From positions 1 to 33,260 of the forward strand of contig CAJNDS010001130.1 in assembly GCA_905221605.1 (NCBI GenBank): a stretch of DNA of 33,260 bases, in the 5' to 3' direction. Shown here piece by piece: positions 8,057 through 17,250 of this stretch (position 1 is the stretch's first letter; each line of letters begins with the position of its first letter). The notes under the pieces were generated by a model, which worked only from the letters and a program-made list of their open reading frames with translations, was not told where the DNA came from and did not search any database. This DNA is from Symbiodinium natans (Eukaryota > Sar > Dinophyceae > Suessiales > Symbiodiniaceae). Position numbers and translations under genes: made by a program.

Positions 8057-11000
8057 CGGGGCAAGGCTTGAATGGTCTCACGTAGCCTTTTCGATGCACC
8101 GCCGCAACCCGCTCCACAAAGTTTGTAGCCAGCGCTTCACAAAACTGACCAGGATATTTGGCAGCGGGACCTGTGCGAAAACGTCCTTGAGGATTCAACC
8201 CAACCAATGCTGCATGTTTGTGGCTGTGATTGCACTTTTGATGGATTGTAGCGCACTGTTTTGGGAGTAAAAGACCAGTGGGCTTTTTCGTGCTTGCTCC
8301 ATATCTGCATTGGTGTACCTCGCGATACTGCATCTTGAAGGTCTTGCAGAAACGGGCAACCTCCTCTGAGCAAAAGAACGATGGATAGGGAGGCCCGGGA
8401 TCGGCAGGATGTTCGAGCCCACTCCAACCTCCCTGACAAGCAATTTCGCCCAACAAGCCTACGCTAAGGAGGAAAAGCACGGATCCCACATACACTGCGC
8501 GCTGCTCTCTCACAGTGCAATGCGCTAGTGGCTCCCAGACTGCATCGCGAGACCTCAACGGTCGTGGGCCCCATATGTGTGGCATCAACTTGGCATGACG
8601 GGCTCGCGAAACCGTGCTGCAAGGAGGCGAGGCAAAACCGCCCAACACTTTTCCACTTTGGATGAGGCCCAGAAGAAAAAGTCCGTGTTGCGCCTGTAGC
8701 AAATCTCCATATGCGGTCTTTTGGACCCAGATCCCCTCATGGCCAACTGCCGCCAACGGATCAATGCGAAGAGCGACTATATTGATTTCATGGAGTGCGC
8801 CAAGTTTTTCAACACAATCACACAGGTCACCGTCCCTTCTAGGCCCTGAACACAAGTGAAGGAAGAAGTAAACATCCCGTGGCCAGAGCTGGATCTGTGA
8901 CACATCCACCTCACTCAAAGGCCTGGGCTCCAGCGAAAACCACTCCTGACCACCAGACTTGTTTGCATCTGGCTCCCAACGTCTTGAGGGTTCATCTGCA
9001 GGGTTTTCTTTGGAGGGCATCCAGGGATAAAATACCTCATGTCCTCCAGCAATGTTGATGGCGCAGACTCTACGACAACGACTGTTCAGCTGAAAGGAAC
9101 TGGAACGACCCTTGCTTAGACACCCTGCGCACGCAGCCGAATCAAGCGGGTGCACAAAGCGGCATCCCTCGTCAACTGGCCTTCGAAGACGGTCCTCTGC
9201 CGCCCAGGTCACTGCATCGGCCTCACCCAAAGTGATGTGGGCCGGGTTCCATGGTGCCCCGGCCGTGTGCCACTTGATACGCTCAATAGGTATGCGAACT
9301 CGTCTGAGTGGACACTTGTGTTCTGTTGTTAAACCAATGCTCCACGGCAACTTGAGGTTGGTGTATACTTGCCCATGATCACTGTATCTCGCCAGCAACT
9401 GTACCACATGTTTAGGCGCTATCCCCCATGCCCGTCCAAGCCCTGTCATAGAAGAATCTGTGCATTCAATTCTTGTACTCCACGGAGCTGACAAGTTGAA
9501 AGAGCAAAAGGGTAGAAGAAGACAAGACATAGCCAGTTCCACCCAGACCACATTAGGGATTGACACGAGATCGCGCCTTCGCCCCCGCACAGAAGTCAGC
9601 CAGCCATAGGTGTGCTCGAAGATGGACCTGAGGCATGGCCGAGCCGAATGCACAAACCCATGTTTGCCTACCAGTCGGTCAATGACTCCAACAGGAACTC
9701 TACGAGCACGCAGTACATGGATCGTGGCTTGGAAGAGGTGTCTGCGCTTTTCCAGGCTAACCCCAACCCAGTGGCCATACGGATCAACGTAGTAGCCCTG
9801 CACCTCCTCACCCAAAGCTGAGTCCACTGATTTCTTAGCATTGGGTTCCACGCCGTGCCGCACCCAAGAGGACTCGGTGGCGTCCATCCAGGCAGCACCG
9901 ACGCCAGCCTCAAGCTGGTTTGGGGCATGCTCAATGGCCCAAACGTCATCCACAATTGACCCCCACAAAGGCAGACTCTCTGGAACCACAAGGTCAGGGT
10001 GAAGCCTGTGCTCAGGCGCCAGCCCTGCCCTCATGGTCACAGTGTCCGTCAAGCCTTGCGCCCAGCCTGCCGATGGTCCAAACCCCATGGGCGCTGAGCA
10101 TGATGCCGGATAGCGCCGCTGAGCCGGGCCTGCGCCACGTCCAGCAAGCACTGGAGGACCGCGCAGCCAGCGTCGCCAGCGCCTGCCAATTCGCAGGCGG
10201 TGGAAGTAGTGACGGGCGTCACGCTTGGATACCGCAACCACCCCACTGCACGGAACTGTCTGGCACCGCATCTTCGGGATGAACGCAAATCGGGGCCGAG
10301 GAAGTTTCTCGGGATCTAGAAGCTGGTTAACACTTGGATCTGTGATCACTCTGTCCTCACACTCGTCTTTCTTAACAGCGAAAGCACCTGCCAGACACAT
10401 CGCGCCTCGGTGCTTGGCCACTTGACCAGGCTTCTTGAGGCAGTGCAGGCCCGCCTTCACATTGCGTTTCACTAACTCGGGGTATGAACGAGCCAGCCAA
10501 GTATACCCTCTCTTCACCTGGCGTGGCCTCCGCCTGGATGACAGCAGCAGGGCATTCGGACGAATTACCTGCTCCGCCATCTCTGGGAAAGTGCTCTGCA
10601 GATGCTGCTCAAGAGGGACATCAGCAGCTTTGGTGGGAACACCCCCTTTCACACCCAGAGCTAACACCACCCCGCTACCAGAGTAATGTTCAGACTGCTT
10701 CAAATAGTTGTCTAGCCCTTCGCTCGACAAAAGAGGCTCATCAGTCAACACCATTGCCTCCAAGGCACACGCTATCCGAGCATGTACCCGCCGATGGGCT
10801 GCAGACAGCAGAGGCTGAGCACCGCCACCATCTTGCCCCCGATGCAAATCATTAAGGACCGCAATGACGAGATTGGCTCCTTCAACCAGACCTGTACAAA
10901 CCTCCGGAGAATGAGCAGAACCATCAGTCACCACTGCACCGCCCAAACTAAAGGGTGGCAAAGGAAAAACATGCCCAGGAGAGTGCCTCACGCTTATCCC

Positions 11001-11194
11001 CCGGTCTCGCTTGAATTCATGAAGAACTTGTCGCAGGCGACGTACATGAACACCCAAGGAGCATGACCTGTACCCTCTGCCCAAAGCCTTCGCCAAACCA
11101 GCTACGGCCTCAGAGTAGAAAACGCCAAACCCACAATGGGCACCCACATCATCGCTGCGAGACGGGCCTAGAGCCCGTCGAAGTAGTTTGTTCA
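7905..11194 (-). CDS. Pol: reverse transcriptase, RNase H and methyltransferase-like polyprotein
   Basis: This frame copies element RNA into DNA. It is open from 12530 to 7905 (1,541 codons; numbering below uses that frame), but its first ~446 codons are antisense-like low-complexity translation over the Gag frame, so true Pol starts near 11194. RT motifs: Asp771 in RDARHYFHRL (motif A), APMGFGPSAGWAQ at 813-825 (motif B) and IVDDVWAIE with Asp861-Asp862 (motif C). RNase H: ECTDSSMTGLG with Asp1024, a LDSAACAGCLSKG block near 1129, and ENPADEPSRRW near 1175-1185, typical of DIRS-order elements. A methyltransferase-like domain follows (about 1221-1475). Pol lies in the -1 frame relative to Gag. 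I saw no classic slippery heptamer near the Gag stop, so the expression mode is open. Confidence 0.9.
8106..8870 (-). other. Methyltransferase-like domain of Pol, cytosine-C5 type by motif
   Basis: Residues about 1221-1475 of the Pol frame. FLHLCSGPRRDGDL resembles the SAM-binding motif I of class I methyltransferases. LRIDPL could supply the motif II acid, GGFASPPCSTVSRAR resembles the Pro-Cys motif IV that carries the catalytic Cys of cytosine-C5 enzymes, and LEHPADPG is like motif VI. The C-terminal target-recognition and motif IX-X regions are not recognisable by eye. PAT and DIRS elements normally carry an adenine (Dam-like) domain here. An inactive or RNA-directed role is possible. Confidence 0.6.
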
Positions 11195-12850
11195 GGAGTT
11201 GGTCAGGGCCAGCATGGACGTGCTGGCCAGGCTCTTCTGGGTGTTGACCAGCTCGATGGCCTCCGCTTTCTCCCAGCTGCCCCCTTTCATCTTCGCTACC
11301 TGGATAGCAAGAATCCTTTGGCACAAGATGTCCATGGCCCTCTCGATCTCCCGGCGATTCACAGAGTCCAAGATCTCCGCCAACGTGAGCACCTCCTTCA
11401 AGTCTCGGATCTCCGTGAGCCCTGTGAACTGGTGTGCCCAAGCCGCCACCGAGGCCTCCCTGAGCTGGCTTGACTTGCTCAACGTGCCCTTTGACAGCCT
11501 GGCGTACACCCCTGCCAGGAAGTGGGCCGTCAGCGCACCTGGATGCTTCGAAGCAAATGCCACCAGATCCCCTTTCTTCTTCCACTTCAAGCCGTCGACG
11601 TGGGACAAGTCGTCGTAGCTCACACGCCTGCTCTTCCCCTTGTCTTTCCACCGCAAAGGCTTTCCGCTGGAACTGTCGCTGCTGCTGCTTGAGCTGCTTG
11701 AACTGCGACTCCGCGACCGGCTGCTGGAAGAACTGCTGCTGGACCCGCGTCGCTTCTTCTTCTTCTTGTCCTTCTTGTGGCTTTTCTTCTTCTTCTTGGA
11801 TTTCTTGCCTTTCTTGCGATCCTTCTTGTCCTTCCTGGATTCCGCCAAAGACAGGGCCTGTAACTGCTTCACTGCCGCCTCCAAGCTGCGTAGGTCCAGC
11901 TGGCTTGTGGCGTCTCCACCAGCGGCGCCTTGCCCCTGAAGCCCCAGCCCGGCCACCCCGGCCGCGCCACCTGCCGCCCCCGCGCCTGGCGCCCCGACAT
12001 TTGCTGGGGCCACCGGCATCGCCACCGGCTCCAGCCGACCGGCTGTGCCAGCTGCATTCACCGGATAACTTCCTGCGCCCGCTATCTGCAGCTGTTGCAA
12101 AAGGACTGTGCCATCCCTGATAACCTGTTGTGACTCTGCTGCTGTTGGAAACCACTTTGCCCCTGCATTTGGAGGAGTGCAGACCCAGTTCACTGCATCC
12201 GCCCCAACTCCATGCGGAGGACGTCGGCTTGCAGCTCCCACCATGACGGAAGCACTCATGTGGCCTGCTACTGGAAGCACCACAGCCCAGATCCATTCTC
12301 CTCCATCCTCGGAGGTGGTGCGGGTAAGAATCTCTCCTTGGCCGGGTCCATGCCCCACCACAAACACTTCGTCGTGATGAGGAGGCCTTTCCACCACGGC
12401 AAAAGTGCCTATCTGGAATTGCCCTGCTCCTGCGGCTGCCATCACGTCGCAGGTTAAGGAAAACTGGTCTGTTCGACTGTAGCGCAGCCACCACGCGAGA
12501 AATTGCTCCAACACCCACTCGCCTATACAATTCCAGAGATGCAGTAGTTCAGTGCTCCCACGAAGCACCCAATACGAGCCCCTCAGAAATAGATATACGA
12601 CCAGGCGAAGACAGAGTACGATTAAAGGAATCCACTCCAACAATAATAAGACTCCGCCCACCACGAACAGCTTCCGCGCGCCCTGCCACAAAAAATCTGT
12701 AGCTCCCTGTGAAGACAAGACTTGATGGCCAACAAAGCTGACCACCTCCCTCGCGACACTTTGTGCAATCCAAGCTCGCCAGCTCTGATGCACTGCAAGT
12801 CCAGTGAGCCCGGACACGGCAGCTGCACCCACGACGCGTATGGACATCAA
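11192..12850 (-). CDS. Gag-like protein with a membrane segment and an SR-rich tail
   Basis: 552 residues, first ORF of the element, start 26 nt after repeat A1. Residues 61-89 form a strong hydrophobic stretch (LFVVGGVLLLLEWIPLIVLC at its core), which is unusual for a Gag. Residues 260-320 are Ala/Gly/Pro-rich. Residues 338-368 are Lys-rich and 369-396 are a Ser/Arg tract, likely nucleic-acid binding or nuclear-targeting. The last ~150 residues are helical and charged (EIRDLKEVLTLAEILDSVNR) and could multimerise. No zinc knuckle (CCHC) is seen. Identification as Gag rests on position and composition, not on a family match. Confidence 0.7.
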   Translation of the reverse strand: MMSIRVVGAAAVSGLTGLAVHQSWRAWIAQSVAREVVSFVGHQVLSSQGATDFLWQGARKLFVVGGVLLLLEWIPLIVLCLRLVVYLFLRGSYWVLRGSTELLHLWNCIGEWVLEQFLAWWLRYSRTDQFSLTCDVMAAAGAGQFQIGTFAVVERPPHHDEVFVVGHGPGQGEILTRTTSEDGGEWIWAVVLPVAGHMSASVMVGAASRRPPHGVGADAVNWVCTPPNAGAKWFPTAAESQQVIRDGTVLLQQLQIAGAGSYPVNAAGTAGRLEPVAMPVAPANVGAPGAGAAGGAAGVAGLGLQGQGAAGGDATSQLDLRSLEAAVKQLQALSLAESRKDKKDRKKGKKSKKKKKSHKKDKKKKKRRGSSSSSSSSRSRSRSSSSSSSSSDSSSGKPLRWKDKGKSRRVSYDDLSHVDGLKWKKKGDLVAFASKHPGALTAHFLAGVYARLSKGTLSKSSQLREASVAAWAHQFTGLTEIRDLKEVLTLAEILDSVNRREIERAMDILCQRILAIQVAKMKGGSWEKAEAIELVNTQKSLASTSMLALTNS

Positions 12851-12875
12851 CCTTTTGACCTCCCCTGAGCAGCTT

Positions 12876-12944
12876 GAGCAATGAATGACAGAGTCAAGTA
12901 ACGTGTTGTCACATGAAAGAAACTACTAGTTGAAACACAGCTCA
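12876..12944 (-). repeat. Split direct repeat A1 (5' end of element)
   Basis: 69 bp, identical to 6707-6775. Its outer edge, TGAGCTGTGTTTC on the minus strand, is the 5' end. The adjacent host DNA reads AGGGTTT, so the element inserted beside telomere-like sequence. Confidence 0.9.
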
Positions 12945-13000
12945 AACCCTAATGATAGGACCCTTAAAAACGAACTCCTTCTTTCTTGTGAGCCTAAACC

Positions 13001-13466
13001 CTAAACCCTTGCTCTAAACCCTAAAACCTGGGTTTGTACAGAGCTCCACAAAGCTGCTGAAATCTTGAACGCCCTAAACCCTAAACCCTAAACCCTCAAC
13101 TCTAAACCCTAAACCCTAAAAACCTTAACACCAGGCCGAGGCTCAGGTACCCTCAGTGAAGACTGCTTCGGGCGCCGGCCCTCGGGCCCGCCGGCGTGCG
13201 GGCATGCAGTCCAAGCCTTGATGTTCAGGGGTGTTGAGGGGTTCAGGGTTTTGGGGGGTTAGGGGTTTGGGGTTTGGGGTTTAGGGTTTAGGGTTTAGGG
13301 GGTTCAGGTTCTGTGCTTGGTTTTTTTTTGGGGGGGGGTTTTGGGGGGCGGGGGTAGGGCTTTAGGGTTTAGGGTTTCGGGTTTCGGTGGAGGAGGGGGG
13401 TTAGGGTTTCGGGTTCAAGGGTTTAGGGTTTCGGGGTTCTGGAGTTTAGGGGCTCAAGGGGGTTTG
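13001..13466. repeat. Interstitial telomere-like arrays in both orientations
   Basis: CCCTAAA units at about 13001-13130, then a ~110-bp unique segment. Degenerate TTTAGGG/TTTGGGG/TTTCGGG units run from 13220 to 13466 and include T and G homopolymers at 13321-13338. Confidence 0.8.
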
Positions 13467-13739
13467 AGACTGACACAGAGGATGAAGAGTCAAGAACTCA
13501 GAGCCGGATTGTAAGAACCGCATGTGATATTGACACAAGTAGCAAGAGAAGCAAGAAGAGCAATAACCGCAATGATAGTACTGATCGTAACAAACAGTAG
13601 CAGCGCGTACACGGCCCTGCAAAACCGTGTCGTTGTGTTTCCTCTGCCCTCGGGTTACTTTGCTCAAGGGATGATGCCACCCTCCTGGCTGAAAGACGCA
13701 TCCCTGGGGCGACCGAGAGCCGAAAAGCGTTCCGAACGG
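13467..13739. other. Unique segment, no gene recognised
   Basis: Short frames of 60-75 codons exist on both strands; none has motif support. Confidence 0.35.
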
Positions 13740-13775
13740 TTCAGGGTTTAGGGTTTAGGGCTTAGGGCTTAGGGC

Positions 13776-13985
13776 TTAGGGATTACTGAATGACGGCTCA
13801 TCCCACGCAAAGCTCCAGATGTGGACACCGGAATGGTTTCTTTCTGGCCGGACCATGGGGTCGGACAGAAGCCATGGGGCATCACATCTCTCAGGCCTGT
13901 TCCTTGAAATGAGGGCAGGCAGCTCATTGCCAGGAAGCTGCATTCCTCTGGAGGATGTTGAGACTCTGCGACGCCCTGCTGCATC
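13776..13985 (-). other. Exon-like open segment bounded by telomere-like arrays
   Basis: About 67 open codons. It contains GMQLPGNELPALISRNRPE and ends HIWSFAWDEPSFSNP before a TAA supplied by the neighbouring CCCTAA array. An upstream in-frame TAA precedes a possible AG acceptor near 13986. Protein-like composition; family unknown. Confidence 0.35.
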
Positions 13986-14037
13986 TTAGATGCGCCACCC
14001 TAAACCCTAAACCCTAAACCCTAAACCCTAAACCGTG

Positions 14038-14184
14038 GATTCATTGCTCAGAGGTGCAGCAGTGTCCATCCCCAACAATGCCCCTCCTGCAGCCCATACA
14101 CTGCCCCGCGGCACCGGAGACCCAAGACGTGGCCCTAAACCCCAAACGGTTACCAGTCCTAGTAGGTGTGATGAACAACCCTAA
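14038..14184 (+). other. Exon-like open segment between telomere-like arrays
   Basis: Forty-eight open codons containing GAAVSIPNNAPPAAHTLPRG between arrays at about 13998-14033 and 14177-14212. The stop comes from CCCTAA. Weak evidence. Confidence 0.2.
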
Positions 14185-14235
14185 ACCCTAAACCCTAAAC
14201 CCTAAACCCTCAGGGATCACATCAGTCCGCAGGCT

Positions 14236-14430
14236 TTGCCCGATCTGGTCGACGGAAACAAAGCTCCCGCTCAGCGCGTCCTGATTTCGGTGACTGAGCT
14301 GCGGCAGTTGCACAAAGACTCTCGCAGCTTGCCAGTGACTCAGACCTCTTGTTGGCTTTGCCACGCACATTGCGGAGACGAATGTCTCCTAGGCCAACGG
14401 GCACAAAGAATGGGTTCTCCTCTAGAATAG
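14236..14430 (+). other. Exon-like open segment, plus strand
   Basis: Sixty-four codons containing APAQRVLISVTELRQLHKDS, after an AG|G that could be an acceptor. A 123-codon minus-strand frame overlaps it and is also plausible, so the strand is not certain. Confidence 0.25.
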
Positions 14431-14638
14431 CTTTGGATTCCACAGCTGGCAAAACAAAGTACATTCCAACCAATATAGGGGTCGAAAAGTTACTAATATG
14501 GTCCCTTGTAATTAAACTATACTGACCCCCAAAACCCTGCTCTAATGAAAAAGGCACCCATATTATGCAGACGGCAGGCGGAGTCTCAGGCAAATTTCGC
14601 CGGTCGGTCGTCCATCGTCACCCCGGCACTTCTTAAGG

Positions 14639-14722
14639 TCGGATTGCCTGCCAGGGGCAACGTACAAGCGGGCGGTCTTTGCAGAAGTGGGCATTTCCCA
14701 AGAGTACGGGTTTAGGGTTTAG
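14639..14722 (+). other. Short exon-like segment running into an array
   Basis: Open codons reading SDCLPGATYKRAVFAEVGI after AAG|G, continuing directly into the TTTAGGG array at 14711. Very short, so low confidence. Confidence 0.15.
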
Positions 14723-14801
14723 GGTTTAGGGTTTAGGGTTTAGGGTTTAGGGTTTAGGGTTTAGGGTTTAGGGTTTAGGGTTTAGGGTTTAGGGTTTAGG
14801 G
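14711..14801. repeat. Interstitial telomere-like array, 13 perfect TTTAGGG units
   Basis: Ninety-one bases, 13 uninterrupted heptamers with no variants. Confidence 0.95.
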
Positions 14802-14908
14802 TGTCCCCCTCCCTGAATAATCCCGAGTGCAGCAAAGTTCGGAAACCTCTAAGTGGCTCGGAGAGCCCTGGCCGAGCTTAGGGTTTAGGGTTTTTGGGGC
14901 TTGGGGGG

Positions 14909-14995
14909 ATGCTCAGCACGTATTTGGAGTATTTGGAGAAGCCATCATGGCCAGTCAAGCTTCAGACCGTAGAGATTGATACTGCGGCGGCATAA
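14909..14995 (+). other. Short open segment between arrays
   Basis: ATG to TAA, 28 codons, MLSTYLEYLEKPSWPVKLQT and an alanine-rich end. It lies between the arrays at 14711-14801 and 15038-15125. Confidence 0.2.
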
Positions 14996-15037
14996 CTGAC
15001 TAGGACCTTTCTGAAACCTTAAGCCCTAAACCCGAAG

Positions 15038-15125
15038 CCCTAAACCCTAAACCCTAAACCCTAAACCCTAAACCCTAAACCCTAAACCCTAAACCCTAAA
15101 CCCTAAACCCTAAACCCTAAACCCT
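15038..15125. repeat. Interstitial telomere-like array, about 12.5 CCCTAAA units
   Basis: Perfect CCCTAAA heptamers, in the orientation opposite to the TTTAGGG array about 240 bp upstream. Confidence 0.95.
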
Positions 15126-15133
15126 GGACTCGC

Positions 15134-15697
15134 TCAAGCCATTGCAAGCCACAGCTCAGACATGCCAAGGCCATGCTCCGGACGCCTGGCCGCCAGGACG
15201 CTGCGCATACGCAGCAGGCGCGGGAACTTGAAGAGCACGATGGGCGGCGGCGCGGTAGACACTTTTGCTTGGCCCCAGCCTTTCAGCCAACTGCTGAATC
15301 CAGGCCAGACATCCTCTAGGATGCAGTTCTTTAAGAAGGTGCGGTCCGACTGCTTCCAGCTTCCAATGCTAAGGGAGATCCGCAGGTTGGACACTTCCAG
15401 TGTTCGCGAGTCAAAAGTCACGGACACGGAGCTGAAGGCGTTGGTGGTCTCTTTGTGCCGGGAGTGGAACTGCACGTGCTTATTCAACGAACCGCTCATG
15501 TCGCCAAAGGACGCCGCAGCTTCACAGTGCGTCGGGGACGTATCCGAAGGTGACGAATCATTGCCATCGCCCGGACTCATGGCCCCCGGATCCATACTCT
15601 CGGCGTCAAGGCCCTCGTCACGTATGAGGTTCAGTGCTATCAGGAAGAAGCGGTCGTTGCTTTGGTACGCTGGCACGCTGCACAGCCGCAGGTTCAC
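15134..15697 (-). CDS. Hypothetical gene fragment or last exon, minus strand
   Basis: 187 codons ending at a TGA nine bases from the CCCTAAA array. The upstream in-frame sequence reads IEVNLRLCSVPAYQSNDRFF and then hits a stop, so the ATG at 15697 may be internal to an exon. It has an acidic Ser/Pro stretch (DPGAMSPGDGNDSSPSDTSP) and a well-mixed C-terminal part. A plus-strand frame of similar length overlaps; the minus frame looks more protein-like. Family unknown. Confidence 0.4.
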   Translation of the reverse strand: MNLRLCSVPAYQSNDRFFLIALNLIRDEGLDAESMDPGAMSPGDGNDSSPSDTSPTHCEAAASFGDMSGSLNKHVQFHSRHKETTNAFSSVSVTFDSRTLEVSNLRISLSIGSWKQSDRTFLKNCILEDVWPGFSSWLKGWGQAKVSTAPPPIVLFKFPRLLRMRSVLAARRPEHGLGMSELWLAMA

Positions 15698-15713
15698 TTC
15701 AATTTGCCTTCAG

Positions 15714-15901
15714 GGGCTGTGGAATGGCTTCAATCTGTCTTGGATGCTTGCCATCTTACTGAACTCCTACATGCCACTGATCTACACGACCCATACTGCA
15801 GTATACTTGAGGTTCGGAACTGGGGCCACAGACTTAAGCTAGGGGATGTTGTGCGCGTTGCCACGAGGTTCAATGCGCATGGCGATCAAGCATTAACTTA
15901 A
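15714..15901 (+). CDS. Hypothetical terminal exon, plus strand
   Basis: After a pyrimidine-rich TTTGCCTTCAG acceptor-like site, about 62 codons run to TAA at 15901. They contain AVEWLQSVLDACHLTELLHA and LEVRNWGHRLKLGDVVRVAT. The composition is strongly protein-like. It lies back-to-back with the minus-strand fragment at 15134-15697, with no room for a promoter. Confidence 0.45.
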
Positions 15902-16123
15902 CCCTCTGACCCTATCACCCTATAACCCTAGAACCCAAAAGTTCTCTCACCTGTGCCCCACGCTCAGTGACATCGTTGCCGCCAGGGCGTGATTCTGCTG
16001 CGGCTTTCCGAGCTCCAAAGAATGTGCGGTGGATTGGATGAGCCTAAGCTGGGATTGGGGGGGGGGGGGTGTTTCAAAACCCATACCAAGCTCCAAGGGC
16101 CCAGGCCTTCCAACCCTGCCATG

Positions 16124-16210
16124 CCTAAACCCTAAACCCTAAACCCTAAACCCTAAACCCTAAACCCTAAACCCTAAACCCTAAACCCTAAACCCTAAAC
16201 CCTAAACCCT
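16124..16210. repeat. Interstitial telomere-like array, about 12 CCCTAAA units
   Basis: Eighty-seven bases of perfect CCCTAAA heptamers. Confidence 0.95.
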
Positions 16211-16656
16211 TAAGTCATACTTACTTTGGCGGCTGGGCCTTTGAAAGGACTTCTTGGGATCCTTGCCTCAGGCTGAGCCTCCCTTCGTGATTACGCCTCT
16301 GGACAGACTTTGATCCTTGATGCCCACAAAGTTCTGACTGAGTACATCTCCCCCTTAGGGTTTAGGGTTTAGGGTTTAGGGTGCGGGGTCTAGGGTATAT
16401 TTTTCAAATCCCCCCCCCCCCACTTCAAAAAACCTTCTGCTCAAAGCATGATAGCCCAAGTTGTCTAAGGGTAGTTACACGGTCCCTTAGTATTGGGCCC
16501 TTAAAAGGGCGCCGACCATGTTAAGGGCCCATGAGACGACTCTCAGAAGTTAAGGCGGGCCAGCAGCGATCGAAACTTCTCGCGATCCCTCGCCGCGAGA
16601 AAATCGTCGAAGGACTGGCTCCGCAGCTGGTCAACCTCCACCGATTTGTCCCTTAA
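16211..16656. other. Unique segment with possible exon remnants
   Basis: Two plus-strand frames, HTYFGGWAFERTSWDPCLRL (from about 16217) and DYASGQTLILDAHKVLTEYI (from about 16288), follow each other in different frames. A short TTTAGGG array lies at 16358-16381 and a C run at about 16410-16420. It could be one broken exon. Confidence 0.25.
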
Positions 16657-16785
16657 TGAAGGTGTTAGGGTTTTGGGTTTCGGGTTTCGGGTTTAAGGTC
16701 TATTCCGTAAATTCCAGAGGTTGCAATTTCCCTCAATGAAGGTTTTAGGGTTTTGGGTTCAGGGTTTCGGGTGTAAGGTCTATTC
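16657..16785. repeat. Tandem duplication, 79-bp offset, with telomere-like words
   Basis: TGAAGGTGTTAGGGTTTTGG at 16657 recurs with few changes at 16736, and each copy ends AAGGTCTATTC. The copies differ mainly inside the TTTCGGG words. Confidence 0.7.
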
Positions 16786-16974
16786 AGTAGATCATCAGGA
16801 TCCCTACTGCTATGTGAGGAGTATTCCTGAGCTAAAGGGATAGTGGCATCTCTGGTCAAATCCCATCAGTGAAGCGGAGCCTTCTCAAACGTAGGCGTAG
16901 GGCTCGGGGTAATTTAGGGTTCCAGACTTCCGGGCAACAATCTAGTGAAATAATCGTGGTTTTTCTTATGGCTC

Positions 16975-17250
16975 TTAACCCTAATTAAACCCCTAACCCC
17001 TAACCCCTAAACCCTAAACCCTAAACCCCCAAACCCTAAACCCCCAAACCCTAAACCCTAGGCCTCACAGCCGAGGAAGTGGGCCAACTTCGACGACGGG
17101 TCCTGCCAGAGTCGAGCTGCCGTCCGTGAGCCATGAGTCACGAAACTTTCTGATTCTGCAACCCAAAACCCTCAAGGGTTTAGGGTTTAGGGTTTAGGGT
17201 TCAGGGTTCAGGGTTTAGGGTTTAGGGTTTAGGGTTTAGTTTAGGGTTTG
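16975..17250. repeat. Pair of opposed telomere-like arrays
   Basis: Degenerate CCCTAAA at about 16975-17060 and TTTAGGG at about 17176-17250, separated by a unique ~115-bp segment that carries the fragment at 17061-17129. Confidence 0.85.
17061..17129 (+). other. Short exon-like segment between opposed arrays
   Basis: Open frame GLTAEEVGQLRRRVLPESS ending at a TGA in unique sequence. Short but well mixed; it could be a C-terminus. Confidence 0.2.

Larger units (their letters stand above)
6477..12944 (-). mobile_element. Complete tyrosine-recombinase retrotransposon (DIRS order, PAT/Ngaro-like) with split direct repeats
   Basis: Read on the minus strand the order is A1 (12944-12876), Gag-like ORF, RT/RNase H/methyltransferase-like Pol, tyrosine recombinase, B1 (6969-6776), A2 (6775-6707), a 36-nt linker, B2 (6670-6477). 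The two 69-bp A copies and the two 194-bp B copies are each identical. A1-ORFs-B1-A2-B2 is the split-direct-repeat layout described for PAT, Kangaroo and Ngaro elements, which integrate through a circular intermediate. The B1-A2 junction equals what joining the element's two ends would give. All three frames are open and the repeats have not diverged, so the insertion looks recent and possibly active. There is no aspartic protease or integrase and no obvious target duplication, as expected for this order. Confidence 0.9.

Noticed and set aside
7653-8270. 205-codon plus-strand frame inside the retrotransposon
   Set aside because: Antisense to the recombinase and Pol catalytic regions, with no motif of its own.
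11192-12530. First ~446 codons of the 1,541-codon Pol frame as a real protein region
   Set aside because: They read across the Gag frame, are Gly/Arg/Gln-Glu low complexity and mirror its Lys- and Ser-rich tracts; Pol features begin only after the Gag stop.
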